Assembly (NCBI GenBank): GCA_018340805.1
Contig: JACMZG010001911.1
Span: 57,097,038-57,161,037, forward strand
DNA length: 64,000 nt
Source of the DNA: Microvelia longipes
Lineage: Eukaryota > Arthropoda > Insecta > Hemiptera > Veliidae
Reading direction: 5' to 3'
Below, piece by piece: positions 62,845 to 64,000 of this stretch (position 1 is its first letter; each line of letters opens with the position of its first letter). The notes under the pieces are model-generated. The model worked only from the letters and a program-made list of their open reading frames with translations, was not told the origin of the DNA and ran no database searches. The position numbers and the translations under genes were made by a program.

Positions 62845-63036
62845 CCCCCACCCTCTGGCAGGAAAAATTAATAATTTCTCCTCTGTTCCGCGGCAGCAGA
62901 GAAAAATCATCTTATGCTATATCAAGTATTGTTTTTGTTTTAATATTGTTGAGATCAATTAATAGTATTATACATTATTATTTGGCAATATTCCAATGAT
63001 GTTAATTTTGTTACTATTTTTGGATCTGAAAGTTAA
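62845..63036. repeat. Dispersed repeat, pair with 51403-51590
   Basis: Contains ACCCTCTGGCAGGAAAAATT, TTGTTGAGATCAA and TGTTAATTTTGTTACTA in the same order as the partner copy. It begins shortly after the 62566 element. Confidence 0.6.
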
Positions 63037-64000
63037 GTTTAGGAGACCGTGTTGTTGCCAATTCTGGAACCGCATGAAATTAATAAGAAAAAATTATCTA
63101 ATTTTTTGAAGCACTGACACGCTCATGTTCTTTTATGATCAACAAAAACCTTTTTGGTTGGTTATAATTGTAGAATTATTTGTTGGATATATGTACGGAT
63201 TAAACATTTGACCACGTGACGATGCAATTACGAATGAATTTACCGCCTGAGACATTGATAATTTTTTTTCTACTGGAAGACGAGCGGCCCCGAAGTTTAG
63301 AGAATGAGCGTGCAAAGTCCGATGATATGTTAAGAAAATGATTACTTTTAATTTTCTCGGGTCTTTCGCACAGTTTTTTAAAAGTTCTGAGTTACATATT
63401 ACGCATAATATGACCATATAGTTGTTTGTTTTAAAAACACTGACCTTTTGTTATGTGGTTTCAGTTATCATAAGCATGTTATGTAATTCTGAAAATGTTT
63501 AACGTATTTCCAATACTTATGTGTAATGGAAATAATTTTCGCTTGTATAGCTCTTATTAAACAAAATATTAATAACCAAATGGACTTTGTACTTGGAATT
63601 GATAGAGATTTGCAATTCAACGAATATTTCTATGATTACATTAACATAACTAGACAAAAGGGCTTGATATATTACACAAACATACTTTATTAAAATTTCA
63701 GAAATATAGATAATACGACTGTTATTTACTTTAAATAGAATTCATGTAGATGTTAATTAAATAAAGCTCTTTCTATTCAAAAAAGCAATAGTTTATCCTA
63801 AGTTGAATGGAGGCTAAACTATTACGTATTAGCATGTGAATCGATTTCCAGACTGTCAACATTACTTCTATTATGACTTCATAAATAGACTTGAGGACGA
63901 GAAACTGTTAAGGACGCCACAAGGTGCGAATTATGCATAGATCTTATACTCGGTTACTTAGGGATTGATTCTATCTCGGACTTCGTTTAAAATGCGAATG
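63037..64000. other. Non-coding end of window
   Basis: The minus-strand open frame at 63139-63417 has no recognisable domain or splice context. Nothing else supported. Confidence 0.45.

Noticed and set aside
63139..63417. Minus-strand 92-residue open frame near the window end
   Set aside because: No domain, no splice sites of note, and composition like its neighbours.

Overview
The window is AT-rich, intron-rich animal DNA. It carries one recognisable gene on the + strand: an insect-type ecdysone-induced nuclear receptor E75 (NR1D3). The exon order, the EGCKG P-box, the second zinc finger, the ligand-binding domain and conserved C-terminal blocks (VEDMPVLKRVLQAPPLYD, SQPLNLSKK, final LLEA) all match E75. 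The organism is an insect. Short isoform first exons and long AT-rich introns would suit a hemipteran or other hemimetabolous insect, but the species cannot be named from the sequence alone.

Layout. 1-20.0 kb: gene-free AT-rich upstream sequence with microsatellites, a 32-bp tandem repeat, a LINE-like 3' end and small inverted-repeat transposons. 20.0-42.5 kb: E75. Three alternative first coding exons feed shared downstream exons. Exon A (20451-20580) joins the first-zinc-finger exon (23256-23344) and then the second-finger exon (31446-31590). A putative B start (31389) reads through the 3' splice site directly into the second-finger exon. A D-type exon (37179-37242) skips the DNA-binding domain and joins the hinge exon (40359-40600). 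All end in the common LBD/F-domain exon (41085-42548). Phases agree at every junction. Predicted proteins are 689 (A), 635 (B) and 589 (D) residues. Each start lies downstream of a locally GC-richer patch; those of B and D share a G-run, a TCCCCTC block and a TCAGTCC initiator. 42.5-44.1 kb: AT-rich 3' UTR with several AATAAA signals.

44-64 kb: repeat-dominated 3' flank. It holds tandem repeats of 64, 42, 27 and 43 bp, and at least six copies of one hAT-like MITE family. Several of those copies have 8-bp target duplications, and two are themselves interrupted by younger elements. There is also a roughly 220-bp-arm palindrome inside a larger TIR element, several other TIR elements and two adjacent perfect hairpins. 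A possible terminal coding exon of an unidentified gene sits at 61013-61087.

How it works together: one locus can make a full receptor (A), a form with half a DNA-binding domain (B) and a form with no DNA-binding domain (D). All three share the same ligand-binding and regulatory tail, as known for E75 in other insects. No wholly new biological system was found. The best leads are the B exon that overlaps a splice acceptor, the matching promoter layout of B and D, the nested MITE cluster, and a tandem array whose sequence looks like uncorrected long-read consensus.
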